Origin: Nostoc sp. T09
GTDB taxonomy: Bacteria; Cyanobacteriota; Cyanobacteriia; Cyanobacteriales; Nostocaceae
DNA: 59,040 nt
Direction: 5' to 3'
Assembly (NCBI RefSeq): GCF_002154695.1
Contig: NZ_MTAV01000054.1
Location: forward strand, 1 to 59,040
In this document: in pieces, positions 8,782 through 17,120 of the stretch
How the letters are laid out: every line of letters begins with the position of its first letter
How positions within the stretch are numbered: the stretch's first letter is position 1
The notes under the pieces: generated by a model
What the model was told of the DNA's origin: nothing
The model's input: the letters and a program-made list of their open reading frames with translations, nothing else
Database searches by the model: none
Position numbers and translations under genes: made by a program

Positions 8782-9659
8782 GATCCTGGCTCCTTAAATT
8801 TAATTTGCAAGTAAGAGAATCGGTTCTAAACTGCTGCAATTCTTCCCAAACTGCCTTTCATGAATGCGACTTATTCAAATTTAATTATCTGAAGATGAAT
8901 TCGCCGCCTAAAAAAGGGTTACGGAAATTAGACATCCCGCTAGAAAAAGTTCAATATATTTCATAACTTAATTACTCTGGTTATCTGTTAGCAGAAGATT
9001 TACGCATTTTCTCTTATTTCTTCTGTTGAAGCTCTCTAACTTTTTGCCCCAATTTTCAACTTAACCAGGATTAAGTTAGGAATGTCTGAGTTAAGTCTGT
9101 AATCGCTTTTTGCTGAAGTTTAGGTTAACTGGCAACAATTTAGCTTATCTATATAGTATCACTATCATAAGTTTCAATTATGAATGATTTATAAAGATCC
9201 CCAGACAATTAATGAGTAAAAGGTTTAAAAAAGCCTAAAAAGTCGTTATTTTTACTTTTTATTTTCAGAAAATAGGCTATTCTGCTAACCTCAATAAAAA
9301 TACTATTCAAGCAAATAATAATAAATTGCTTAAGTGTCAATACATATAATCATTAAAATCGACGAGTATGGCTAATTAAGTAAAAATAACGATTGGCTAT
9401 TAGCCTATAAGAGTAATCTAATGTTTTAGTTTTTTTAAGGTTTATGATTAATCATAAATGCTATGATATTTAGATTTAATGCTCATCTACTTAAAAAATG
9501 AACAGTAGGAAATAACCAAAAGATAGAAATAAAAATATTGTGTTATCTATCCTGGTATATAGCTAACTTGGTTTATTAAAAAAAATAAAATATTTATACA
9601 CTTATTATAATCATTTGTTAAGGTTCTTAAGTACAAATAACTAAAAAGGAATCCAAAAA
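8782..9659. other. Long AT-rich intergenic region
   Basis: About 880 bp between the divergent CBS and Mop genes. I see no open frame with family resemblance and no RNA gene. It is very AT-rich and probably contains two divergent promoters. AAAAAGGAATCC just before 9660 is a good ribosome-binding site for the Mop gene. Confidence 0.5.
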
Positions 9660-9869
9660 ATGGAAATTAGCGCTCGTAATACTCTCAAGACTACTGTGAA
9701 AAATGTTGTTGCTGGTTCTGTAAATACTGAAGTTACTTTAGAATTAGCACCTGGAGTAGAAATAGTAGCAATAATCACAAAATCATCAGCAGAAAAGCTG
9801 GGATTAGCAGAGGGTAAACAGGCTTACGCTGTTATTAAAGCATCAGATGTGTTAGTTGCTGTTGATTAA
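9660..9869 (+). CDS. Small molybdate-binding Mop/TOBE protein (molbindin-like)
   Basis: The 69-residue protein is a single Mop (TOBE) domain: MEISARNTLKTTVKNVVAGS, then EVTLELAPGVEIVAIITKSS and AYAVIKASDV. Such molbindins bind molybdate as oligomers and buffer or store Mo. Its position directly beside the Mo-nitrogenase cluster fits a role in holding Mo for FeMo-cofactor synthesis, which is inference. It is transcribed away from the nif genes and ends in a clear terminator. Confidence 0.9.
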   Translation: MEISARNTLKTTVKNVVAGSVNTEVTLELAPGVEIVAIITKSSAEKLGLAEGKQAYAVIKASDVLVAVD

Positions 9870-9902
9870 GAAATAGTCAGAAATTCTCTATATATTTTAT
9901 AG

Positions 9903-9936
9903 GGTGCGTTTAAGTGTAACGCACCTTATTTTATTT
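9903..9936 (+). terminator. Rho-independent terminator of the Mop gene
   Basis: Perfect 8-bp stem GGTGCGTT / AACGCACC (9903-9910 and 9918-9925) with a 7-nt loop, followed by TTATTTTATTTT. It lies 33 bp after the Mop stop codon. Confidence 0.8.
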
Positions 9937-10038
9937 TGCTGGTGTTGCATTAGCTTACTACATAACATACCCTACTACTGTTTTAAGTAGTTCGAGTAGT
10001 CCATTATTTTTAAAATTAAACCGCATTCTTATATTTAA

Positions 10039-10293
10039 TTAATCTTTGTCAATAATCCGCACATAAATTGCGCTGGCTGTTTCTATATCTATTGCCATAT
10101 TTATATCATTAACTTTGATTTGTAAAAATGGGAATTTTTGTATTAAATCTATCCTATCTCCTAGTTTTATACCCATTAATATCAATTTTTTACGGATTTC
10201 TTCATTTGAAAGTTTGCAAAAAGTGACGATTCCTTCCTCTCCCTTACTGAGTAATTCTAAGGAACAACCCGTAACGCTAAAAGGGGTAAACAT
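10039..10293 (-). CDS. feoA: FeoA-domain protein at the end of the nif cluster
   Basis: The product is about 84 residues, a single FeoA/SH3-like domain (MFTPFSVTGCSLELLSKGEE ... KKLILMGIKLGDRIDLIQ). FeoA proteins assist FeoB iron uptake or bind metalloregulators. It is the last gene in the nif transcription direction, after fdxH, as in other heterocyst-forming strains. The ATG at 10293 is preferred over the TTG four codons upstream. No feoB is in the window, so a role in supplying iron to nitrogenase is inferred from location. Confidence 0.82.
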   Translation of the reverse strand: MFTPFSVTGCSLELLSKGEEGIVTFCKLSNEEIRKKLILMGIKLGDRIDLIQKFPFLQIKVNDINMAIDIETASAIYVRIIDKD

Positions 10294-10345
10294 GAGAAGT
10301 ATCAAACATGAATTATATAACTGCTATTAAAACAGCTTGTCCAGG

Positions 10346-10379
10346 CTAGGATGAAGATACTTTTCATCCTTCATCCTAG
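10346..10379 (-). terminator. Hairpin between fdxH and feoA
   Basis: A 10-bp perfect stem CTAGGATGAA / TTCATCCTAG encloses a 14-nt loop in the fdxH-feoA gap. It has no long U tract on the minus strand, so it may act as a weak terminator or an mRNA-stabilising hairpin 3' of fdxH. Confidence 0.5.
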
Positions 10380-10398
10380 TTCAAGCTATAACTGCACC

Positions 10399-10698
10399 TT
10401 AGACAAGATATGGTTCTTGATGGGTCTTAATAGTGCAATTAGAACGGGGGTAGGTAACACAAAGTAAAGCAAATCCCTTAGACATTTGCTCGTCATCTAA
10501 GAAGATTTGATCGGATTGATCTACTTCACCTTCAACAACCTTACCAACACAACTAGAGCAAGATCCTGAGTGACAAGAAAATGGCAAATCAATACCTTGT
10601 TCACCTGCTGCTTCTAGGATGGTAGTTTCCTCATCCACTTCAATTGTGGTGTCGAGGTCTTCCTTTTTGTTGATTAATCTAACTTGATAGGTAGCCAT
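10399..10698 (-). CDS. fdxH: Heterocyst [2Fe-2S] ferredoxin FdxH
   Basis: Plant-type ferredoxin that donates electrons to nitrogenase reductase (NifH) in heterocysts. The 99-residue product begins [20 protein letters not shown] and has the cluster ligands Cys42, Cys47 and Cys50 in CHSGSCSSC plus Cys80 in LLCVTYP. The start at 10698 is preceded by GAGGAGAATC; an in-frame upstream extension has no family support. It sits downstream of hesAB, as in other Nostocales. Confidence 0.95.
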   Translation of the reverse strand: MATYQVRLINKKEDLDTTIEVDEETTILEAAGEQGIDLPFSCHSGSCSSCVGKVVEGEVDQSDQIFLDDEQMSKGFALLCVTYPRSNCTIKTHQEPYLV

Positions 10699-10888
10699 TT
10701 TCAGATTCTCCTCAAACTTTATACAATTAGGTTTAATTCCCAAAATTTGTCAGTCGCCCTGTGCTACTCGTTGTCAAGCTACCTGGAGCGCTGCTGTGGC
10801 AGACTCCACACTATTACCGCAAGTCGGAAATTATGGATGCCATTCTCCACAAAGCGGTATTAATGTTTTCATCAAGTCTGAAACAGTA

Positions 10889-11260
10889 TTAGCTGCAAGG
10901 TACGCCTTCGGGCGTGCAGTCACCAGCTTTGAAGGACTTGCCACAACCGCAGCTATCAGTTGCATTGGGGTTGGTGAATTTAAAGCCGCTTTCCATTACC
11001 CCATCAATAAAATCAATGACAACTCCTTTCAATAAAGGTGCGCTTTTAGCATCAACGTAAAGTAGAACCTTGCCTTGCTCAATTACTAAATCGTCTGGTT
11101 GTAGTTTGCTAGTAATATCAATTCCATATTCATAGCCACTACAACCACCATCTTTTACAGAGATACGGACGCCTTTAGTTGCACCGTTAGGGTCGGGGGC
11201 AGAAGCGGCTAAGAACGCCCGCAGACGAAATTCGGCTTTTTCTGTCAAAGTTACAGTCAT
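10889..11260 (-). CDS. hesB: Fe-S assembly protein HesB (A-type carrier)
   Basis: A-type scaffold/carrier for Fe-S cluster delivery in nitrogen-fixing cells. The 123-residue product begins MTVTLTEKAEFRLRAFL and carries the three conserved cysteines: Cys40 in GGCSGYEY, and Cys104 and Cys106 in DSCGCG. The ATG at 11260 matches the family N terminus; a longer frame upstream does not. It follows hesA by about 70 bp on the same strand. Confidence 0.93.
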   Translation of the reverse strand: MTVTLTEKAEFRLRAFLAASAPDPNGATKGVRISVKDGGCSGYEYGIDITSKLQPDDLVIEQGKVLLYVDAKSAPLLKGVVIDFIDGVMESGFKFTNPNATDSCGCGKSFKAGDCTPEGVPCS

Positions 11261-11331
11261 CGATTCTCCTGATTTGTAGCGATTAGGTTTACTGATTACA
11301 AGTGAGGTTTTTACTAGCGCAAATAAGCTGA

Positions 11332-12132
11332 TTATTTTGCACAATTACTGGTGGGTTCCATAGAATCTGATTGCGCGTATCTCCAGGGAGCACTGTTACC
11401 GCATACTGGACAAGAGCGATCGCGGTGAGAACGGCGTTTAGCAAATTCCATCCGGCTGAGGTCAATTGTCAACAACTGCGACAATAAGGGTTGACTAAAC
11501 CCAGTGATCAGCTTGATCGCTTCTAAAGCTGTCAGACAAGCTAGGGTCCCAGAAACAGCACCTAGAACTGAAAAGCCACGTCGGTCCCAATCAGGCTTTT
11601 CTGGAAACAGACAGGACAAGCAAGGAGTCACACCAGGAATAATCGTAGTCAGGTAAGCCTCCATCCCGTCCATTGCTGCTTCCACCATTGGCTTACGCCA
11701 ACGCACACAAGCCGCGTTCAACAAATTGCGCTCGGTAAAATTGTGGGCGCAGTCAAGAGCCATATCAGCAGACTGTACCAGGGCGTCTACATTTTCCGGG
11801 GTGATGTAATCATGAACTGCTTCCACTTGGACATCAGGATTAATCGCTTCCAGAGTTTCTTTAGCTTTGAATACCCTTGGCTGACCTACCCAATCGTCTG
11901 TCATGAGGATCTGACGATTCATATCATCTAGCCGCAGGTCACCACCCCGAACTAAGATTAGTCGCCCAACGCCCGCTACTGCTAGGTAAAGCGCCGCCGT
12001 ACCGCCTAATCCCCCCACACCTGTAACCAGAACCGTCGCTGACTTCAGGCGCTTCTGAGCTAGTTCGCCAAAGTTAGGGAGCATCAATTGGCGACTATAG
12101 CGTTCTAATTCGGTAGGCGTCAGGTTTACCAC
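11332..12132 (-). CDS. hesA: HesA, ThiF/MoeB-type adenylyltransferase
   Basis: E1-like enzyme of 266 residues found in cyanobacterial nif clusters. The nucleotide-binding VLVTGVGGLGGTAALYLAVA lies near residue 34, with zinc-binding pairs CLSCLFPE and CPVCGN later. Homologues activate C-terminal Gly of sulphur carriers; in the nif context it probably helps Fe-S or Mo-cofactor chemistry with HesB (inference). It starts at GTG 12132, preceded by a strong AGGAGGT site 6 nt away. The nifW stop is 10 bp upstream. Confidence 0.92.
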   Translation of the reverse strand: MVNLTPTELERYSRQLMLPNFGELAQKRLKSATVLVTGVGGLGGTAALYLAVAGVGRLILVRGGDLRLDDMNRQILMTDDWVGQPRVFKAKETLEAINPDVQVEAVHDYITPENVDALVQSADMALDCAHNFTERNLLNAACVRWRKPMVEAAMDGMEAYLTTIIPGVTPCLSCLFPEKPDWDRRGFSVLGAVSGTLACLTALEAIKLITGFSQPLLSQLLTIDLSRMEFAKRRSHRDRSCPVCGNSAPWRYAQSDSMEPTSNCAK

Positions 12133-12142
12133 TTTTTACCTC

Positions 12143-12460
12143 CTAATCAGAAGTGATTTCTGTCAGCTTGACTACATTTTTTTGCTTATCATTAAACACC
12201 TTGAACAGCTTTTGTTCTTGAGGTGTTGATTCGATAAATACCTCATAGGCTTTTTGCAAAGCAATGGCATATTGATTGAGTTTTTCTTCTGCGTTTAAAT
12301 CAGGAGAATTCTCATCAACTTCTCTCATGTATTGAGAGAATTTCTTCAAAATATGTAGACGATTTACATTCACAAATTTTTGATCGTAGGACAGGTTAAA
12401 AAACTGAAAAAATTCCTCTGCATCTACGAGTAGCTTGAACTCATCCATAGTTCTGCTCAT
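12143..12460 (-). CDS. nifW: Nitrogenase-stabilising/protective protein NifW
   Basis: The 105-residue protein matches NifW: MSRTMDEFKLLVDAEEFFQF, then a helical domain (YDQKFVNVNRLHILKKFSQY). NifW associates with NifDK during maturation and is linked to O2 protection or to a late maturation step. Its ATG overlaps the stop of the upstream CCE_0567-type gene by one base (TAATG), indicating translational coupling. Confidence 0.92.
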   Translation of the reverse strand: MSRTMDEFKLLVDAEEFFQFFNLSYDQKFVNVNRLHILKKFSQYMREVDENSPDLNAEEKLNQYAIALQKAYEVFIESTPQEQKLFKVFNDKQKNVVKLTEITSD

Positions 12461-12657
12461 TAACCCTTCTCCAATTTTTTTAGCTGTTTCTTAAGTTCAT
12501 CTAATTGACGATAGATTTCATAAGTCTCAGCTGCAACATCCGTGAGCTTCTCAAAATCTGTTGGTAGCCCCTCTGCTAAATCATGCAGATCCATTTTCAT
12601 TTGACCAGCCTTACTATTGAGGCGTCTGATTTTACCTTTTAGTTCTTCAACTGTCAT
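12460..12657 (-). CDS. CCE_0567-type (DUF683) nif-associated protein
   Basis: A 65-residue helical hairpin protein, MTVEELKGKIRRLNSKAGQM ... YEIYRQLDELKKQLKKLEKG, of the small family found between DUF269 and nifW in cyanobacterial and proteobacterial nif operons. A structure of the Cyanothece homologue as a metalloprotein is known to me; its precise role is unsettled. I choose ATG 12657; the seven extra residues before it would be encoded by repeat DNA. Confidence 0.88.
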   Translation of the reverse strand: MTVEELKGKIRRLNSKAGQMKMDLHDLAEGLPTDFEKLTDVAAETYEIYRQLDELKKQLKKLEKG

Positions 12658-12774
12658 TTTTCTAGAGTCCAGAGTCAAGAGTCCGGAGTCAAAAGTCCAG
12701 AGTCAAAAGTCCAGAGTCAAAAATATGATGACTCTTGACCAATGACCAATAACCAATGACTAATGACTAATTAA
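12658..12774. repeat. Heptamer repeats in the nif operon (DUF683-DUF269 gap)
   Basis: Units GAGTCCA/GAGTCAA (about six) are followed by GACCAAT/GACTAAT units. The second block is complementary in part to the first through GACTC/GAGTC, so the transcript can fold. The same class of repeat fills the nifX-nifN and nifE gaps. Confidence 0.8.
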
Positions 12775-13251
12775 TTAAAGCTTGCCAACTTCAGGGAAGC
12801 TTTTTGCTAAATCAATGCCTTTTTCTATTAGCTTGGCTCCCTCTTCTGCGACTTTTTCTAGGGAGTCAAACCCAAAGCGATGAGCGTCTCTTACAGTTCT
12901 TGCAACTAACAAAAGACGACCAGAGAATACAAGTATCCAGCCAAAACCTTCATGGCTTAAATCAACCACAACATGGGATATTAAACCTGTTTCCTGTTCA
13001 ATACAAGCAGCTACAGCTTGGTAAAATGCCATAATCCGTGCTTGAGTGATCGGATCTACTTCACCTTCAATAGAAATCTCGCGTTTCTTTTGTTTGGTGA
13101 CAACATAGGGCTTGAGAATCAAATCATCCGACCAATTCCGGTAAACTCCATAAGTATCTTGGCCCCGGATTTGTCGCACTATGGTTTTGAGGAAAGGTGA
13201 GTTTAAGACTGTAGTACTCGAAGTTCCATTAACGCTATTATCTATGCTCAT
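12775..13251 (-). CDS. NifX-associated nitrogen fixation protein (DUF269)
   Basis: 158-residue protein of the DUF269 family always found after nifX. It has TIVRQIRGQDTYGVYRNWSD near residue 24 and the conserved GFGWILVFSGRLLLVARTVR near 105. Function is unknown, but it is conserved with FeMo-cofactor biosynthesis genes. Its ATG overlaps the nifX stop by 4 nt (ATGA), so the two are co-translated. Confidence 0.92.
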   Translation of the reverse strand: MSIDNSVNGTSSTTVLNSPFLKTIVRQIRGQDTYGVYRNWSDDLILKPYVVTKQKKREISIEGEVDPITQARIMAFYQAVAACIEQETGLISHVVVDLSHEGFGWILVFSGRLLLVARTVRDAHRFGFDSLEKVAEEGAKLIEKGIDLAKSFPEVGKL

Positions 13252-13661
13252 ACTGTTGCTTCATTTTCAACTTCATCTACAAATACTGTGTCTTTTTGCT
13301 TTAAAGCTTTACGCAACCAAGGTGGAGGATTACCTTTGAGTGTTTGCACTAATTTAGTTAACACTCCAGCGATTTCTTCTTCTTCCGATCGCGCCTTAAT
13401 TGGGGTAACACCTTTTTTAATTAAACGAGCAGCAGCACTACCACCAATTGCCACAACATACACAATTGTGCAATCACCTATCGCTTCAAGTTTTGGTGTG
13501 ATTTTATCCTCGTTACCATCTTCTTTGAGGTCGCCCTCAAAATTTAAAGTCTCAACAAACGAATATCCCTCATCTGAGACTTCATACACATCAATTTGTC
13601 TTGCCCATCCGAAGTGAGCATTAATATGAACTCGGTCACTTGTCGTGAAGGCAATTTTCAT
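13248..13661 (-). CDS. nifX: NifX, FeMo-cofactor precursor carrier
   Basis: Small NafY/NifX-fold protein that binds and passes NifB-co or VK-cluster to NifEN. The 137-residue product begins MKIAFTTSDRVHINAHFGWA (the NifX/NifB C-terminal domain signature with conserved HFG) and contains AIGGSAAARLIKKGVTPIKA. It is coupled to DUF269 downstream and separated from nifN by 144 bp of short repeats. Confidence 0.94.
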   Translation of the reverse strand: MKIAFTTSDRVHINAHFGWARQIDVYEVSDEGYSFVETLNFEGDLKEDGNEDKITPKLEAIGDCTIVYVVAIGGSAAARLIKKGVTPIKARSEEEEIAGVLTKLVQTLKGNPPPWLRKALKQKDTVFVDEVENEATV

Positions 13662-13805
13662 CTTTATTTGTCCTTTGTCATTTGTTTTTGGTCATTGGTC
13701 ATTTGTCATTTGTCCTTTGTCATTTGTGTTTAGTAATTAGCAATCGCTAAAAAACTCATGCACAACAACCAATGACTAATGACGATTGACAAATGACAAT
13801 ACCGA
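13662..13805. repeat. Heptamer repeats between nifN and nifX
   Basis: Repeated TTTGTCC/TTTGTCA/TTGGTCA units at 13669-13735 face the complementary AATGAC/CAAATGAC series at 13767-13800. The transcript could form a long imperfect hairpin between nifN and nifX, possibly a processing or attenuation site (inference). Confidence 0.8.
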
Positions 13806-15125
13806 TTACCAATCTCCGTGGAAGTGTTTAACTCTCTCTTCTTCTGCTTCTAAAAACAGGTTACCCATGCCAAATAAAAGCTCCATTGTGCCTCGATAGC
13901 CAACTTTGGTAAATTGACCATTACCCAAGCGATCGTAAATGGGGAGTCCGAGACGATAGAGAGGAATGGAAAGGCGTTTGGCGATCGCACCGACGTTAGA
14001 ATTGCCAATCAGCAAGTCAGAGCCGGCTGCTAGTTCTTCAAAGTCTTCCAAATCGCCAATGGTGACGCTTTTGATGGGGAGTTGTTCTAAAAGAGGCGAT
14101 CGCGTTGTTGTCACCGCAGCATGAATTTGCGCTCCCATTGATTGCAGGAAATGCACTGCTGACCACAACAAATCTGGTTCTAAAGCTAAGGATACGCGTT
14201 TAGCACCAAAATAAAAGTGAGTATCTAACATTGCATCTTGCAGTTGGCGACGCTGGCGGCGGTATTTTTCGGGAACGCTGTTACCGCTAAGAATTGCCAA
14301 CGCGTGTAGAAACTCATCTACAGGCTCTAATCCTGTCAGTTGACCAAAAACTTCGTAGGGAATCCCAAACCGTTCTTGCAGAATCCTGGCTGCACCCCGC
14401 ATACTTTCACCAAGTGCGATCGTGAAGGCAGAACCGCCAACTTCCCGCAGTTGAGCGACAGTTGTCCCACTAGCTGTAATCGCACTATAGGAATCTTCTA
14501 AGTGTCCATCTAAGGAAGCACTCAAATCGGGGACAACGATGGGAACTAGCCCAAAGCTAGTCACCATCTTTTTGATTTCCTGTACATCTCCTGGTGTAAA
14601 AGAAGAACCAGCTAAGATGGTCACTTGTTCAATTCTGGTTGCACAAAGCCGGGGGACTTCTTTAACTATGCTTTCCACCGCCACAGCAAAGCCGTCTTGT
14701 AAAGCACCTTTAAAATCAGGTGTGGGTGCAAAGACAATCGGGAGACGATCCAATTCTGGATGGCGATCGCGAATCTCCTTAAGAAAACGTTCTATGTCAT
14801 CGCCTCTAGTTTCAGTCAACCCAGTGCTACATAGACCGATAATTTCTGGCTGGGATTTCTCTACTAGGGTGAGAATCGCTTGTTCCACATTTTCTTCACC
14901 ACCCAAAATGGTAGTGACTTCAGTCATGGCTGTAGTTGCTAGGGGAATTGCTTCCCGAAAATGCCGTACTAACACAACTTTGGCAAAAGCAGTACAACCC
15001 TGAGAACCGTGAAACAAGGGAATCATTCCCTTCAATCCCAAGAAGGCTAAAGATGCACCCAAAGCTTGGCTTTGCTTTAAAGGATTAACTGTAAGTGGTT
15101 TGTTAGGAGCAGTAACGATCGCCAT
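13806..15125 (-). CDS. nifN: FeMo-cofactor scaffold subunit NifN
   Basis: NifK-like subunit of the NifEN scaffold on which the FeMo-cofactor is completed. The 439-residue protein has the expected SQGCTAFAKVVLVRHFREAI near residue 40, CSTGLTETRGDD near 100, and a C-terminal Rossmann-like half ending in the YRGTMELLFGMGNLFLE region. It starts at ATG 15125, overlapping the nifE stop by one base (TAATG), so nifE and nifN are translationally coupled for 1:1 assembly. Confidence 0.96.
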   Translation of the reverse strand: MAIVTAPNKPLTVNPLKQSQALGASLAFLGLKGMIPLFHGSQGCTAFAKVVLVRHFREAIPLATTAMTEVTTILGGEENVEQAILTLVEKSQPEIIGLCSTGLTETRGDDIERFLKEIRDRHPELDRLPIVFAPTPDFKGALQDGFAVAVESIVKEVPRLCATRIEQVTILAGSSFTPGDVQEIKKMVTSFGLVPIVVPDLSASLDGHLEDSYSAITASGTTVAQLREVGGSAFTIALGESMRGAARILQERFGIPYEVFGQLTGLEPVDEFLHALAILSGNSVPEKYRRQRRQLQDAMLDTHFYFGAKRVSLALEPDLLWSAVHFLQSMGAQIHAAVTTTRSPLLEQLPIKSVTIGDLEDFEELAAGSDLLIGNSNVGAIAKRLSIPLYRLGLPIYDRLGNGQFTKVGYRGTMELLFGMGNLFLEAEEERVKHFHGDW

Positions 15126-16549
15126 TAGCTAACCTCTTCTACTAAGCCGATTTCATCAGAGGCGGTGAATATCCCTGTTTCCTCATCCCAAGGCGCAGGC
15201 TTGCGGATTTGTTCCCAAATTGGGCTGTAGAGAGCTTCATACAGTTCTCGTGCCATTTCTACCATTCCTACATAACCTGCGTAGGGATGATGGCGTTCTT
15301 GGTTAATATCGAGGAAAGGAATCCGGGCCTTGAGGGCTGTATATTGGTTACGTCCCCCAGCAATTAACATATCGGCGTTGGTGTCTTTAACCAGTTGCAG
15401 CAGTTCTTTGGCATTGCCTTTTTCTAGCATGATGCCATCGTTACCAATTAACTTCTTAATCTTGGCTTTGTCTTCTTCTGTACTTTTTCTGGTGCTAGTG
15501 GCGACAACTTCTATGCCTAAGTCTTTCGCTGCGGAGATAATTGACCAACTCTTGACACCGCCAGTATACAAGACAACGCGCTTGCCTTTGAGGCGGGCAC
15601 GATAGGGAGCCAGAGCTAAATCTAGGGCAGCAGTTTCTTCGGCAATTAGCTTTTCTGTACGCTCTTGCAAATCAGGATCTCCCAATTTAGCGGCAATGTT
15701 CCGCAGACAGCGGTTCATGTCATCAATGCCGTAGAAAGACTCTTCAATGTAAGGAATGCCGTAACGCTCCTCCATCTTTCTCGCCATGTTGAGCAATGCG
15801 CGTGAGCAGATCATCACATTCAACTTGGCACGGTGAGCGTAAGTAATTTCTTGATAGCGAGCATCACCTGTAATTTTAGATAACACGCGGATGCCCAATT
15901 TTTCCAACAGTGGTGTCACTCCCCACATTTCACCGGCGATGTTGTACTCACCGATTAAGTTTATATCGTAAGGTGTAGTGTATTCTGGTTCTGCTGTACC
16001 AACTACATATTCGAGCAAAGCTTCACCGCCAAAGCGATTACCCAGATTTTTACTACCAATAAATCCGGGAGCGATTACCGGAATAACTGGAGTGCCAATT
16101 TTTTCGGCAGCAGTTTTGCAAACAGCATCGATATCGTCACCAATCAAGGCAGTTACGCAAGTAGCGTAGACAAACACGGCTGCTGGATTGTAGCGTTTAT
16201 GTAATTCTAGAATGGCTTTGTAGAGCTTCTTTTCGCCACCAAAGATCACATCATTTTCACTCAAGTCAGTGGTAAACCCCGTTTTGTAGAGCAGGGGGCC
16301 AGAAGAGAGACTACCACGACTCCCCCAGGAATTACCAGCGCAGGCGATCGGGCCGTGGACTAAGTGAGCCGCATCAGTAATTGGCACTAGAGCAATCATT
16401 GCGCCATCAAAAGCACAACCCCCTTGAGCTGCGCCTGGTTGCGCTTGTTGGGTACAAGACTTGTTTTTCTTTTCGCTCTGTTTGTGCTGATTATGTTCGC
16501 ATCCTGGCTCACTAAGCAGCTCGTTAATTTTGCCTTGGGTGATTTTCAT
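15125..16549 (-). CDS. nifE: FeMo-cofactor scaffold subunit NifE
   Basis: NifD-like subunit of the NifEN scaffold. The 474-residue protein shows [20 protein letters not shown] near residue 45, [16 protein letters not shown], and later [20 protein letters not shown] and [21 protein letters not shown] Gln/Lys-rich linker at residues 18-40 ([16 protein letters not shown]) is a common variable part in cyanobacterial NifE. The frame is intact, so the element sometimes inserted in nifE of other strains is absent. Confidence 0.96.
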   Translation of the reverse strand: MKITQGKINELLSEPGCEHNQHKQSEKKNKSCTQQAQPGAAQGGCAFDGAMIALVPITDAAHLVHGPIACAGNSWGSRGSLSSGPLLYKTGFTTDLSENDVIFGGEKKLYKAILELHKRYNPAAVFVYATCVTALIGDDIDAVCKTAAEKIGTPVIPVIAPGFIGSKNLGNRFGGEALLEYVVGTAEPEYTTPYDINLIGEYNIAGEMWGVTPLLEKLGIRVLSKITGDARYQEITYAHRAKLNVMICSRALLNMARKMEERYGIPYIEESFYGIDDMNRCLRNIAAKLGDPDLQERTEKLIAEETAALDLALAPYRARLKGKRVVLYTGGVKSWSIISAAKDLGIEVVATSTRKSTEEDKAKIKKLIGNDGIMLEKGNAKELLQLVKDTNADMLIAGGRNQYTALKARIPFLDINQERHHPYAGYVGMVEMARELYEALYSPIWEQIRKPAPWDEETGIFTASDEIGLVEEVS

Positions 16550-16692
16550 CTCTCTTCTCTTGCTGGATGGCAGTTGTTAATTCTTCTGTGTTTTCTGTCC
16601 CTTGTCATTTGTCATTTGAATAAGTAATAACTAATAACTAATGACCAATGACTCTTGACTAACGGTAATGAGTAATGAGTAGCGATTAATTT
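16550..16692. repeat. Heptamer repeats upstream of nifE
   Basis: TTGTCATT units (16601-16620) face TAACTAATGACCAATGAC units (16628-16652) and GTAATGAGTAATGAG (16665-16680). These are the same class as in the other nif gaps and could fold back on each other. Confidence 0.7.
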
Positions 16693-17025
16693 CTAACAAA
16701 TGTATTTCGTGACATCCTCTCCACATTCATCTGCAAGATAAGAGAGCGCACGAAAACGCAACATAACAAACTCGTCATACAACGGATTGAGTTTGCACAA
16801 CGCTGGAATATGGTAAGTCCGCCCAAATAATTTAAAATTGCGCTCAAAGGGGCAACAGCAAGGTATGACCTGACAAATTAAATGGGCAAAGCGAGCATTT
16901 TTTACCGCAATGCTATCTACCAAACGGCGCAAAGGATTCAGGATATCAAAAGAACCAGAGCGTTTATAGTTAGGTGGATAGTAGTTAGGTTGAGGATGAG
17001 AGTGATTGTGAGTGATAGTTTCCAT
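16693..17025 (-). CDS. Mo-dependent nitrogenase-associated protein
   Basis: About 110 residues, matching the small family (Mo-nitrogenase C-terminal domain) found between nifK and nifE in cyanobacteria: FDILNPLRRLVDSIAVKNAR, FAHLICQVIPCCCPFERNFK, and CKLNPLYDEFVMLRFRALSY. The N terminus is His/Pro/Tyr-rich. It carries clustered cysteines (CCCPFE) that could bind metal. Function is unknown; linkage to Mo-nitrogenase is by conserved position. The ATG at 17025 is preferred to the TTG two codons upstream. Confidence 0.88.
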   Translation of the reverse strand: METITHNHSHPQPNYYPPNYKRSGSFDILNPLRRLVDSIAVKNARFAHLICQVIPCCCPFERNFKLFGRTYHIPALCKLNPLYDEFVMLRFRALSYLADECGEDVTKYIC

Positions 17026-17046
17026 AATCAATACTTCAGGTACGAG

Positions 17047-17096
17047 GAAAAAGTAAAAAGTGAAAAAGAAATATCTTTTTACTTTTTACTTTTTAG
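17047..17096 (-). promoter_or_regulatory. AT-rich hairpin 3' of nifK
   Basis: AAAAAGTAAAAAGTGAAAAA is followed, after a short loop, by its near-complement TTTTTACTTTTTACTTTTT. On the nif transcript this forms a long A/U hairpin about 25 nt after the nifK stop. It may reduce readthrough from nifHDK or protect the nifK 3' end. Confidence 0.6.
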
Positions 17097-17120
17097 ACAC
17101 GTCACGAGTGAATGTGATTC

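Noticed and set aside
10796-11035. 79-codon frame overlapping hesB end
   Set aside because: Shadow of hesB; composition derives from the antisense strand.
14539-15003. 154-codon frame opposite nifN
   Set aside because: Antisense shadow of a clear nifN reading frame.
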